From assembly GCF_014621695.1 (NCBI RefSeq), contig NZ_CP061281.1, forward strand, positions 3,286,001 through 3,350,000: 64,000 bases of DNA. Reading direction: 5' to 3'. The translations under genes and the position numbers were made by a program. Under the pieces are notes generated by a model. It worked only from the letters and a program-made list of their open reading frames with translations. It made no database searches and had not been told where the DNA came from. How positions within the stretch are numbered: position 1 is the first letter of the stretch; every line of letters starts with the position of its first letter. This stretch comes from Streptomyces xanthii (lineage in GTDB: Bacteria > Actinomycetota > Actinomycetes > Streptomycetales > Streptomycetaceae). Below are positions 8,358 to 18,045 of this stretch, piece by piece.

Positions 8358-8978
8358 TCAGACGACCGTCTCGCCCGCGCGGTACCGCCCGACGGGCCGG
8401 GCCGCCTTCTCGCCCCGGCGGCGCACGCCCGCGGAGTAGGTGCCGAGCCCGGCCGCGGCGAAGAGGGCGGCGGCGATGCCGAGGTTCAGGCCGTCGACGG
8501 TGCCGGCGCCGGTGGCGGGCTCGACCCACGGGTCGAGGAGTCCGGCCGGGTCCTCGTGGAGGACGACGTGCTCGCGCGGGGCGAACTGGCCGTGGCAGTT
8601 CTGCTGTTCGGACAGGTCCGTGATCTTCCCGGAGGCGTCCACGACCCGGCACACGGACAGCGTGGTCGTCCGCTTCACGCCCCGCTTCTCGCCCGTGTCG
8701 AGCACGACCGCGGGCACCCGCTCCCCCGCCGTCTTCACGTACATCTCGTAGAGCGCGGACCCGGCGAACAGCGGCAGCACGAGGAGTGCCCCGCAGACCA
8801 GTACGGCGGCGCCCGCCCGGTGCCAGACGCCGCCGAGCAGGATCGCGGCGGCGGCGAGCACGGCGCACACGAGGAGCGCGCCGACGTAGAGCATCCCGTA
8901 CGGGTACTGGCTCAGGAACCCGGCGCCCGCGGCGGCGCCCGGCAGCAGGAGGGCCCACTTGAGGCTGTTGCGCTTCAG
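8358..8978 (-). CDS. Membrane protein, function unknown
   Basis: This protein of about 206 aa has two N-terminal membrane segments (KWALLLPGAAAGAGF and the next leucine-rich stretch) and a third that ends near YEMYVK. An approximately 80-residue loop with two Cys residues follows, then a last membrane segment before a basic tail. The start is unusual. The only sensible one is CTG at 8978, which overlaps the kinase stop as CTGA and gives tight coupling to the Ser/Thr kinase gene. A later internal start would lose the first membrane segment. No family recognised. It is followed by the prepilin peptidase gene. Confidence 0.6.
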   Translation of the reverse strand: MKRNSLKWALLLPGAAAGAGFLSQYPYGMLYVGALLVCAVLAAAAILLGGVWHRAGAAVLVCGALLVLPLFAGSALYEMYVKTAGERVPAVVLDTGEKRGVKRTTTLSVCRVVDASGKITDLSEQQNCHGQFAPREHVVLHEDPAGLLDPWVEPATGAGTVDGLNLGIAAALFAAAGLGTYSAGVRRRGEKAARPVGRYRAGETVV

Positions 8979-10666
8979 GGCTGCTCCACTCGGCTCAGAT
9001 CGGCCTTCGGGTTTCCGGCCTGCGGATACTGGGAGCTGTACTTGACGGTCTTGCCGACGCGCTCGAGGTGCACGGTGTGGGGGCCCTTGGCGCAGGTGCC
9101 GCCGTTGTCGGGGGACGCGGCGCCGGAGGCGATCAGCTCCGTGGCGGAGGCCGACTTGAGGGTGAGGACGTCGACGCAGGTGACGCCGAGCGGGTCGGTG
9201 GAGGTCACCGTGCCGAGCCGCTTGCCGACGGCGGCCTGCTTGATCCGCACCCGGTACGTGTCGAACTGGACGTCGCCCAGCGCGGTGGTCGCGGTGGCCT
9301 TGCCCTCCCACGTGCCGACGTAGAAGGGCGGCACCACACCCTTGGGGGTCGGCGCCTTCGAGGGGGCGGCGGTCGCGGCGGGGGGCGGCTCGGCGCCCGC
9401 GTCGGCGCCGCCGCCCGTCTCGGGCCGGGTGTTCAGGAACACGATGCCGCCGACGGTGACGGCGGCCATGGCCCCGGCCACCGCCAGCGCCACCGAGCAA
9501 CTCACCTTGCGGCCGCGGCCGTCGGCGCTCGTCGGGGCGGAGGTCGCGGACACGGAGACCGAGAGCCGTCCCGGCTTGGCGTCCGCCGTCCCCTTCCCCT
9601 GCTCCTGGTCCCCGGCCTCGGCGTCCTCCCTGGGCTGCGGCAACGCCGCGTACGAGGGGTCCGGCGGGCCGAAGACCCCGGGCCGCGGGGCCGCCTGCGA
9701 TCCGCCGGTGACCGACGGGCTGCTGAAGCCCACGGGCCCGGACGCCGGCTCGGCCGGTCCCGCCGGGACGGCCGTGTCCAGGTCCAGGAGCTGTACGGCG
9801 CTGCGCGACACCTGCTCGACGAGCGCGCCGGGCAGCCAGCCGGCCGCGACGAGCCGGGCCGCCCCCTCCGGGGCGAGTACGCGCGCGACCTCCTCGGGGG
9901 TGGGCCGGCCGGCCGCCTCCTTGGACAGGCAGGCCGCCGCGACCTCCTTCAAGTCGCCGCTCAGGGCGTCCAGTTCCGGCTCCTCGTGGACGACCTTGTA
10001 GAGGAGCGCGGCCGAGGAGTCGCCGAGGAACGGGGACCGGCCCGTCGCCGCGTACACGAGGACCGCACCGAGCGAGAACACGTCGGCGGCGCCCGTGACG
10101 CCCTTGCCGAGGATCTGCTCGGGCGCCATGTAGCCGGGCGAGCCGATGGAGACGCCGGTGGAGGTGAGGGAGGCGGTGCCGTCGGTGGCCCGCGCGATCC
10201 CGAAGTCGATCAGGCGCGGGCCGTCGACGGTCAGGAGCACGTTCGACGGCTTCACGTCGCGGTGCACGAGCCCCAGCCCGTGCACCGCGGTGAGCGCCTC
10301 GGCGAGGCCCGCGCCGAGGACCCGTACGGAATGCGCGGGCAGCGCGCGCCCCTCCCCCGCGGCCTGTGCGAGCGAGGGCCCGGCGACGTAGCCCGTCGCC
10401 ACCCACGGGACCCGGGCCTCCGGGTCCGCGTCGAGCACCGGCGCCGTCCACGTCCCGCCGACCCGGCGCGCGGCGTCCACCTCGCGGCGGAACCGCGCCC
10501 GGAACTCGTCGTCGAGCGCGAAGTGCGGGTGCACCACCTTCACGGCGACCGTGCGGCCGCCGGCGCTGCGGCCCAGATACACGCGGCCCATGCCGCCGTG
10601 CCCGAGCCGGCCGAGCAGCCGGTAGGGCCCCACGGTCGTCGGTTCGTCCGCCTCCAGCGGCTGCAT
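8975..10666 (-). CDS. Membrane-anchored Ser/Thr protein kinase (PknB-like)
   Basis: This 563-aa Hanks-type kinase has the glycine loop GHGGMG at 22-27 and the ATP lysine K43. The catalytic loop HRDVKPSN carries D137 and N142. DFG is at 154-156, followed by the activation segment SPGYMAPEQ. A Pro/Gly-rich linker leads to one membrane segment near residue 395 and a roughly 150-residue extracytoplasmic domain with three Cys residues. No PASTA repeats are seen, so it is not a PknB orthologue in the strict sense. The ribosome site GGGGAGG is five bases before ATG 10666. It is coupled to the downstream membrane protein. Confidence 0.9.
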   Translation of the reverse strand: MQPLEADEPTTVGPYRLLGRLGHGGMGRVYLGRSAGGRTVAVKVVHPHFALDDEFRARFRREVDAARRVGGTWTAPVLDADPEARVPWVATGYVAGPSLAQAAGEGRALPAHSVRVLGAGLAEALTAVHGLGLVHRDVKPSNVLLTVDGPRLIDFGIARATDGTASLTSTGVSIGSPGYMAPEQILGKGVTGAADVFSLGAVLVYAATGRSPFLGDSSAALLYKVVHEEPELDALSGDLKEVAAACLSKEAAGRPTPEEVARVLAPEGAARLVAAGWLPGALVEQVSRSAVQLLDLDTAVPAGPAEPASGPVGFSSPSVTGGSQAAPRPGVFGPPDPSYAALPQPREDAEAGDQEQGKGTADAKPGRLSVSVSATSAPTSADGRGRKVSCSVALAVAGAMAAVTVGGIVFLNTRPETGGGADAGAEPPPAATAAPSKAPTPKGVVPPFYVGTWEGKATATTALGDVQFDTYRVRIKQAAVGKRLGTVTSTDPLGVTCVDVLTLKSASATELIASGAASPDNGGTCAKGPHTVHLERVGKTVKYSSQYPQAGNPKADLSRVEQP

Positions 10667-10720
10667 GGTGACCTCCCCCGTCAGTCAGCGCGCTCCAGGC
10701 GAGCCTAGGCCGTCAGGGGA

Positions 10721-13336
<2,616 letters not shown>

Positions 13337-13499
13337 CTAGACCCAGTGCGGTACGGTGCAGGATCCGGGGCGTCGCCGACACGAGCGACCTCGGCCCCGA
13401 GTGAGCGGCCAGGCCCCGCGCCCGGCAGTCTTGAACGGCACCGGTCAATCCCCTTCCGGGACTCCGTCAAACCTGCGGGTGACGTGATCTTGCCCTCTA

Positions 13500-13527
13500 T
13501 TGCTTTCGGCTGCCCGCGTGCTAGGCT
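13500..13527 (+). promoter_or_regulatory. Candidate promoter of the cold-shock gene
   Basis: TTGCTT (13500-13505) and TAGGCT (13522-13527) are separated by 16 bases. They resemble the principal-sigma consensus used in Streptomyces. Transcription would start near 13535 and leave a leader of roughly 140 bases. Confidence 0.45.
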
Positions 13528-13564
13528 CGCCGCAAGTTGCAGTTTGGTTTCCCTTGCAGTACAG

Positions 13565-13591
13565 AGCCTGCGGAGCATGTAACCGCGGGCT
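13565..13591 (+). promoter_or_regulatory. Stem-loop in the cold-shock gene leader
   Basis: AGCCTGCGG and CCGCGGGCT pair over nine base pairs (one G-T) around a nine-base loop. The structure lies early in the long untranslated leader. A role in temperature-dependent folding is possible but inferred. Confidence 0.4.
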
Positions 13592-13677
13592 CTCGTCGTT
13601 TTCAGACTTTTGCAGTTGTTCGCAAGCGCATTTGCAGGTTCTGGAGCAGGGCGACCCTTTGGCCCATAGGAGGGCTT

Positions 13678-13881
13678 ATGGCTACCGGAACCGTGAAGTG
13701 GTTCAACGCTGAAAAGGGCTTTGGCTTCATCGCCCAGGAAGGCGGCGGCCCGGACGTCTTCGTCCACTACTCCGCGATCAACGCAAGCGGCTTCCGCTCC
13801 CTCGAGGAGAACCAGGCCGTGAGCTTCGACGTCACGCAGGGCCCCAAGGGCCCGCAGGCGGAGAACGTCACCCCCGTCTGA
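13678..13881 (+). CDS. Cold-shock protein (CspA family)
   Basis: This 67-aa single cold-shock domain binds single-stranded nucleic acid and acts as an RNA chaperone. RNP1 is KGFGFI and RNP2 is VFVHY. The N-terminal [14 protein letters not shown] is textbook. The ribosome site AGGAGGG at 13668-13674 is ideally placed for ATG 13678. The gene has its own promoter candidate, a structured leader and a strong terminator, so it is a monocistronic and probably abundant transcript. Confidence 0.95.
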   Translation: MATGTVKWFNAEKGFGFIAQEGGGPDVFVHYSAINASGFRSLEENQAVSFDVTQGPKGPQAENVTPV

Positions 13882-13937
13882 TCTTCTGATCACATGGCAG
13901 GTGCCGTGATCTGATCCGGAACCTAGCGCAGTACCCA

Positions 13938-13979
13938 AGGAGCCCCGCGCCGCAAGGCAGCGGGGCTCCTGCCTGTTTT
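13938..13979 (+). terminator. Intrinsic terminator after the cold-shock gene
   Basis: AGGAGCCCCGC (13938-13948) pairs perfectly with GCGGGGCTCCT (13960-13970) around 11 bases. A TGTTTT stretch follows, making a classical rho-independent terminator. It may also serve the convergent regulator gene. Confidence 0.85.
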
Positions 13980-14002
13980 CCGGCGGTTCCCCGGGTTCAG
14001 TT

Positions 14003-14581
14003 TCAGGTGAACTGCATCAGCAGTACGCACGTGGTGCCCGGCTCCAGGGCCCGGCAGGTGTGCGGGAGGTCGCCGGGGTACGTGATGCAGTCGCCGGGGC
14101 CCAGTTCGACGGGGTCGTCCTGCGGTCCGGCCAGGACACGACCGGTGGCGACGACGAGGTGCTCGACCGTGCCCGGGTTGTGCGGGTCGGAGTCGCGGGC
14201 CGCGCCGGGCTCGACGTGCAGCCAGTACAGGTCGCGGCGGGCGCCGGGCGGGCAGGCGGAGAGCAGGGTCGCCGCGTAGTCCGCGTGCTCGGAGGGGACG
14301 GTGACGCCCTGGCCGGCCCGGACGACCTGGACGGTCGGGCGGGGCGGGTCCAGGAGCAGGCTCGGCGGCACGTCGAGGGCGACGGCCAGGGCCCACAGCG
14401 TCTCCAGCGTGGGCTTGCCGGCCGCGGACTCCAGCTGGGACAGGGTCGACTTGGCGATCCCGGCCCGCTTGGCCAGCTCGCTCAGCGAGATCCCGGTACG
14501 GGTGCGTTCCCGGCGCAGGGCGGCGGCGATGCGGTCGAGGGGCAGCGGGCTCTTGGGCGGGTGCGCGTCGGTGTCGGTCAT
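14003..14581 (-). CDS. XRE family regulator with C-terminal cupin domain
   Basis: This 192-aa regulator has an N-terminal helix-turn-helix at about 30-60 (SLSELAKRAGIAKSTLSQLE). The C-terminal cupin spans about 115-190 and ends in a GDCITYPGDLPHTCRALEPG-type motif. Such proteins sense small molecules and control adjacent transport or amino-acid genes. It is divergent from azlCD and shares its promoter region, which contains CGTTCG/CGAACG dyads. Auto-control and control of azlCD are the likely role. Confidence 0.85.
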   Translation of the reverse strand: MTDTDAHPPKSPLPLDRIAAALRRERTRTGISLSELAKRAGIAKSTLSQLESAAGKPTLETLWALAVALDVPPSLLLDPPRPTVQVVRAGQGVTVPSEHADYAATLLSACPPGARRDLYWLHVEPGAARDSDPHNPGTVEHLVVATGRVLAGPQDDPVELGPGDCITYPGDLPHTCRALEPGTTCVLLMQFT

Positions 14582-14636
14582 GGCGGCCTCACTCTACGGC
14601 AACGAACACCCCCTGCGTTCGCTGCGGCGGACCGTT

Positions 14637-14654
14637 CGTTCGACTTGACGAACG
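14637..14654. promoter_or_regulatory. Candidate operator between the XRE-cupin gene and azlC
   Basis: CGTTCG and CGAACG form a perfect dyad with a six-base spacer. Further CGAAC and GTTCG half-sites occur at about 14602-14622 in the same 100-bp divergent promoter. Repeated half-sites suggest the XRE-cupin regulator binds here. Confidence 0.5.
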
Positions 14655-14680
14655 CGGCCGCCCGGGGTCACGCTACCGGT

Positions 14681-15436
14681 ATGCGTACGGCACAGCGAAC
14701 ACTCGGCCCGGCAGGCCGAACACCCAGGGATCGGAAGACCTGCTCCGACCCCGACCCGGACCCCGCCAAGACCCCCGCCCTCGCCACCGACCCTCGCCTG
14801 CTCCGCGATGTCGCCCTGGTCTGTCTGGCCGACGGCGTCGTGGGGCTGTCGTTCGGGGCGGTCGCGGTCGCGAGCGGGCTTCCGGTGTGGCTGCCGGTGC
14901 TGATGTCGCTGCTGGTGTTCGCGGGCTCGGCGCAGTTCAGTGCCGTCGGGGTGTTCGCCGCCGGGGGCGGTCCGGTGGCCGCCGCCGCGACGGGGCTGCT
15001 GCTCAACACCCGTACCGCCGCCTTCAGTCTGGCCGTCGCCGACGCGCTCGGCCGGTCCTGGCCCGCGCGGCTGGTCGGCGCGCACCTGGTCACCGACGAG
15101 ACCGCCGCGTTCGTGCTGGCCCGCACCGATCCGGCGGCCCGCCGCCGCGCCTTCTGGATATCGGGGCTGGGCCTGTTCGCGGCCTGGAACGTGAGCGTCC
15201 TCGCGGGTGCGCTCGCCGGGTCGGCGCTCGGCGACACGGACCGCTTCGGGCTCGACGCGGCGTTCCCCGCCGTGCTGCTCGCCCTGGTCCTGCCCGCGCT
15301 GCGGGACAGTCGGGGCGTGCGGCGGGCCGCCGCGGCCGGGGGCGCCGTCGCGGTCCTCGCCACACCGTTCCTGCCCGCCGGAGTGCCCGTGCTCCTCGCC
15401 CTCACCGGCCTGCTGCTCGCCCGGAGGCCCGCATGA
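14681..15436 (+). CDS. azlC: AzlC family branched-chain amino acid exporter subunit
   Basis: AzlC is the large subunit of the AzlCD (LIV-E) exporter family for branched-chain amino acids and analogues. The 251-aa protein carries the family opening DGVVGLSFGAVAVASGL, the segment SLLVFAGSAQFSAVGVFAAG and about seven membrane helices. The ATG at 14681 gives a hydrophilic head of about 40 residues. A later start cannot be excluded. The stop overlaps the azlD start as ATGA. The cargo is unproven. Confidence 0.85.
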   Translation: MRTAQRTLGPAGRTPRDRKTCSDPDPDPAKTPALATDPRLLRDVALVCLADGVVGLSFGAVAVASGLPVWLPVLMSLLVFAGSAQFSAVGVFAAGGGPVAAAATGLLLNTRTAAFSLAVADALGRSWPARLVGAHLVTDETAAFVLARTDPAARRRAFWISGLGLFAAWNVSVLAGALAGSALGDTDRFGLDAAFPAVLLALVLPALRDSRGVRRAAAAGGAVAVLATPFLPAGVPVLLALTGLLLARRPA

Positions 15437-15747
15437 ACCCGCAGCTCGTCGCCGTGCTGGCCCTCGCGGCCGGCACCTACGCCTTCCGCCTGGCCGGCCC
15501 CGCGCTGCACGGCCGCGTGGAACTGCCCGCCCGGGTCCAGGAGTTGCTGACGACCGCCGCGACCGTGCTGCTCGTCGCGCTGCTGGCGACGGGGGCGCTC
15601 ATGGCGGGCCACGAGTTCGCCGGGTGGGCGCGTCCCGCCGGGGTGCTGGCCGGGGGTGTGCTCGCGTGGCGGCGGGCGCCGTTCGCGCTGGTGGTCGTGG
15701 GCGCGGCGGCGGTCACCGCGCTGCTGCGGCTGGCCGGGCTTCCGTGA
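15433..15747 (+). CDS. azlD: AzlD family small exporter subunit
   Basis: This 104-aa protein has three to four membrane helices and the family pattern AGTYAFRLAGPAL near the N-terminus. It forms the exporter with AzlC, with which it overlaps by four bases. Its last 35 bases overlap the convergent MFS gene. Confidence 0.85.
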   Translation: MNPQLVAVLALAAGTYAFRLAGPALHGRVELPARVQELLTTAATVLLVALLATGALMAGHEFAGWARPAGVLAGGVLAWRRAPFALVVVGAAAVTALLRLAGLP

Positions 15748-16939
15748 GGCCGCGCGTGCGCCGAGCCCAGCGGGTCGCCGGGCCGAACGCCGCGCCCGCC
15801 GCCAGGAACACGGCGCCGAGCAGCAGCCAGCCCGGCACGCCCCACGTCACCAGGAGCGCGGTCAGGACGAGAGGCCCGACCGTACGGGCGAGCGGGACGC
15901 CGGTGCCGAAGAAGCCCTGGTACTGGCCGACTTGGTGCGCGGGCGCCAGGCTGAACGCCAGCTGCCAGGAGCCGGCCGACTGTCCCATCTCGCCGACCAG
16001 CAGGAACACCGAGGCCAGCACGAGCACGGCGCTCGCGCCCCACACCCCGAGCCGGTCCTGCGCCGAGACCGCGAACACCACGCACGACAGGGCGAGCATC
16101 GCCCCGGCCCGGCGCAGCCCGCGCGTCGCCGCCCCGGCCCCGTCGATCCCGCGCGCGGCCCGCACCTGGAACGCCGTCACGCCCAGGGTGTTGAGCACGA
16201 ACAGCGCAGAGACCAGCCAGCCGGGCGCGTCCGTGCGGGACACGATCCACAGCGGAACGGCCAGCGAGAGCAGCGGCATCCTCAGCAGCAGCACGGCGTT
16301 GAGCAGCGTCACGACGGCGTAGGGGCGGTCCCGCATCACCGCGAACCGGGCCTCCCGCACCTCGGGCACCGCGACCGGCGCGGCCTTCGGCAGCCCCGCG
16401 AGCAGCGCCGCGCAGATCACGAACCCGGCGCCGTCGAACGCGAACACCGCCAGATAGCCGCCGGTCGTGTCGTGCTGCAGGGCGAGCCCACCGATCCCCG
16501 CCCCCACCGCGAGGCCCGCGTTGAGGACCGACTGCAGCCGGGCCAGCACCGCCGTCCGCTCGCCGGGCCCGACCAGCCCCGCGAGCAGCGCCTGCCGCGC
16601 CGCGGCGAGCCCGCACTGCGCGACCGCGTACGCGACGGCGGCCAGCAGGAACGCCGGGTACGAGCGGATCACCAGGAAGGACAGCACAGCCGCCGCCGTG
16701 GCGAGCGCGAGCCCCACGGACACCCCGCGCGGGCCGCGCCGGTCGGCGAGCGCGCCCAGCGGCACCCCGGCCACGGCGCCGATCGCCCACGCCACGGTCA
16801 GGGCGAGCCCGATCCGGGTGGGCGACAGTCCGACGACACCGGTGAAGTAGAGGGCGGAGGTGACGTAATAGGCCCCGTCCCCGAGCGAGTTGGCCAACTG
16901 GGCGGCGGCGAGACCCCGTACCGGGGAGCGCTTCGACAT
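15713..16939 (-). CDS. MFS transporter
   Basis: This 408-aa major facilitator protein has 12 predicted helices. The loop 2-3 motif takes the form GVPLGALADRRGPR near residue 65. The likely role is efflux of a small molecule; substrate unknown. It ends inside azlD on the other strand. A decayed AraC-type regulator lies upstream and might once have controlled it. An 8-bp inverted repeat flanks its start region (16960-17004). Confidence 0.85.
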   Translation of the reverse strand: MSKRSPVRGLAAAQLANSLGDGAYYVTSALYFTGVVGLSPTRIGLALTVAWAIGAVAGVPLGALADRRGPRGVSVGLALATAAAVLSFLVIRSYPAFLLAAVAYAVAQCGLAAARQALLAGLVGPGERTAVLARLQSVLNAGLAVGAGIGGLALQHDTTGGYLAVFAFDGAGFVICAALLAGLPKAAPVAVPEVREARFAVMRDRPYAVVTLLNAVLLLRMPLLSLAVPLWIVSRTDAPGWLVSALFVLNTLGVTAFQVRAARGIDGAGAATRGLRRAGAMLALSCVVFAVSAQDRLGVWGASAVLVLASVFLLVGEMGQSAGSWQLAFSLAPAHQVGQYQGFFGTGVPLARTVGPLVLTALLVTWGVPGWLLLGAVFLAAGAAFGPATRWARRTRGLTEARPAAAAR

Positions 16940-16959
16940 GCCCCCACGCTACGAAGAAA

Positions 16960-17004
16960 TGGCCCAGCCCCCATAGGCAACCTCTGCCTCGGACAACTGG
17001 GCCA
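16960..17004. promoter_or_regulatory. Inverted repeat upstream of the MFS gene
   Basis: TGGCCCAG (16960-16967) and CTGGGCCA (16997-17004) form a perfect 8-bp inverted repeat spaced by 29 bases. It begins about 20 bases upstream of the MFS start. An operator is more likely than a terminator because of the wide spacing. Confidence 0.4.
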
Positions 17005-17042
17005 ATCGGTGCCGCCGTCGTGCGCCTCACGGGTGCATCCGC

Positions 17043-17416
17043 GCCCCCTTCCGAGCGCCTGCGAGAACGGCTCCGCCCGCGCCTGGCTCTGACCGCCGAC
17101 TCGCCGCGTCCCTGCGGGAGTTGCTGGACGCGCGGCTCGTACCGGGGGTCGAACTGGCTGAAACGGCGACCCTGTTGCGCGCGCCCATTCCGCCCATCTG
17201 GTCCGTTCCTTCAGCGCCGCGTACGGGATCGCTCCGCACCAGTACCTGACGGCACGGCGCGTGGACCGCGCCCGCCGCCTCCTCCTCGACGGCGTCCCCC
17301 CGTCAGAGGTGGCCCCCGCCACGGGCCTCCACGACCAGCCCCACCTGACCCGCCACTTCAAACGCCTCGTGGGCACACCCCCGTCCCGCTACGCCCACTC
17401 AGCCCCACGCCGGTGA
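17043..17416 (+). pseudogene. Decayed AraC family regulator (frameshifted C-terminal fragment)
   Basis: Two frames join into a recognisable AraC C-terminal domain. The first part (17103-17185) reads AASLRELLDARLVPGVELAE. After a one-base shift near 17180-17190 in a GCGCGCGCCC run, the second frame reads AHLVRSFSAAYGIAPHQYL, RRVDRARRLLLDG and GLHDQPHLTRHFKRLVG, ending at 17414-17416. The N-terminal cupin/sensor half is absent and no start codon fits. Intact relatives contain both helix-turn-helix motifs in one frame, so this is a degraded copy. Confidence 0.7.
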
Positions 17417-17533
17417 CACCCTGGTGCCCCGGGGTACGGGGCTGGGGGCTCGGGGCTGCACCCGATCAGCAACCCCGGCTCCGCCGCGCGGGCGCAACTC
17501 CAACCGCCCTGAGCGGCGCACGAAGTGTGCCGT

Positions 17534-17569
17534 CAGGGGCGCGGGGAACTGCGCGAGCAACCACGACGG
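17534..17569. repeat. AGTTCCCCGCG palindrome-family element (single arm)
   Basis: The segment beginning AGGGGCGCGGGGAACTGCGC and continuing GAGCAACCACGAC is nearly identical to the right arm of the element at 48951-48986. It is the reverse complement of the core at 5702-5733. I recognise this as a recurrent Streptomyces intergenic sequence. Confidence 0.6.
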
Positions 17570-17643
17570 CGACGCAGTCGGTGACGACGCTCGGCCCCTA
17601 CGGCGGCGCCGTAGCCCAGGCACAGGCCCACCGCATCGCGCAC

Positions 17644-18020
17644 TGAGGTGCTGCCCGAGGCCGGGCGCCGGGCCGACGCCCCCGGAGGGGGCGGGCGGGT
17701 GGGAGAAGGCAGCGGGCCAGGCGAGAGCCACTGATGCCGAGTCAGGATGCACAGGAGCCCAGGGCTGAACCGCTGACCCGGAACGCCGCGTGCCCCGCAC
17801 TGAGGCGCCGCCCCAAGCCGGGCGCCGGGCCGACGCCCCCGGAGGGGGCGGGCGGGTGGGAGAAGGCGGCGGGCCAGGCGAAAGGCACTGATGCCGAGTC
17901 AGGATGCACAGGGGCCCAGGGCTGAAGTCAGGATGCACAGAGGCCCAGGGCTGAACCGCTGACCCGGAACGCGCGCCCCGCACTGAGGCGCCGCCCCAGG
18001 CCGGGCGCCGCCCACCCGTA
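17644..18020. repeat. 157-bp tandem repeat array with internal 29-bp duplication
   Basis: Copy 1 spans 17644-17800 and copy 2 spans 17801-17983. A third, truncated copy starts at 17984. Each begins TGAGGYGCYGCCCNAGGCCG, contains a CGCCCCCGGAGGGGGCG palindrome and ends near CCCCGCAC. Copy 2 carries an extra tandem 29-bp unit (AGTCAGGATGCACAG, one variable base, then GGCCCAGGGCTGA), so it is 26 bases longer. Few mismatches separate the copies, so the expansion is recent. Confidence 0.75.
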
Positions 18021-18045
18021 CCAAAAGGCGCACCCCGGTGAAGGA

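Larger units (their letters stand above)
17417..18045. other. Non-coding region rich in repeats
   Basis: No gene is supported over these 629 bases. The region holds one AGTTCCCCGCG-family element (17534-17569) and a 157-bp-period tandem array (17644-18020). The long reading frames crossing it are by-products of the repeats. Confidence 0.7.
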
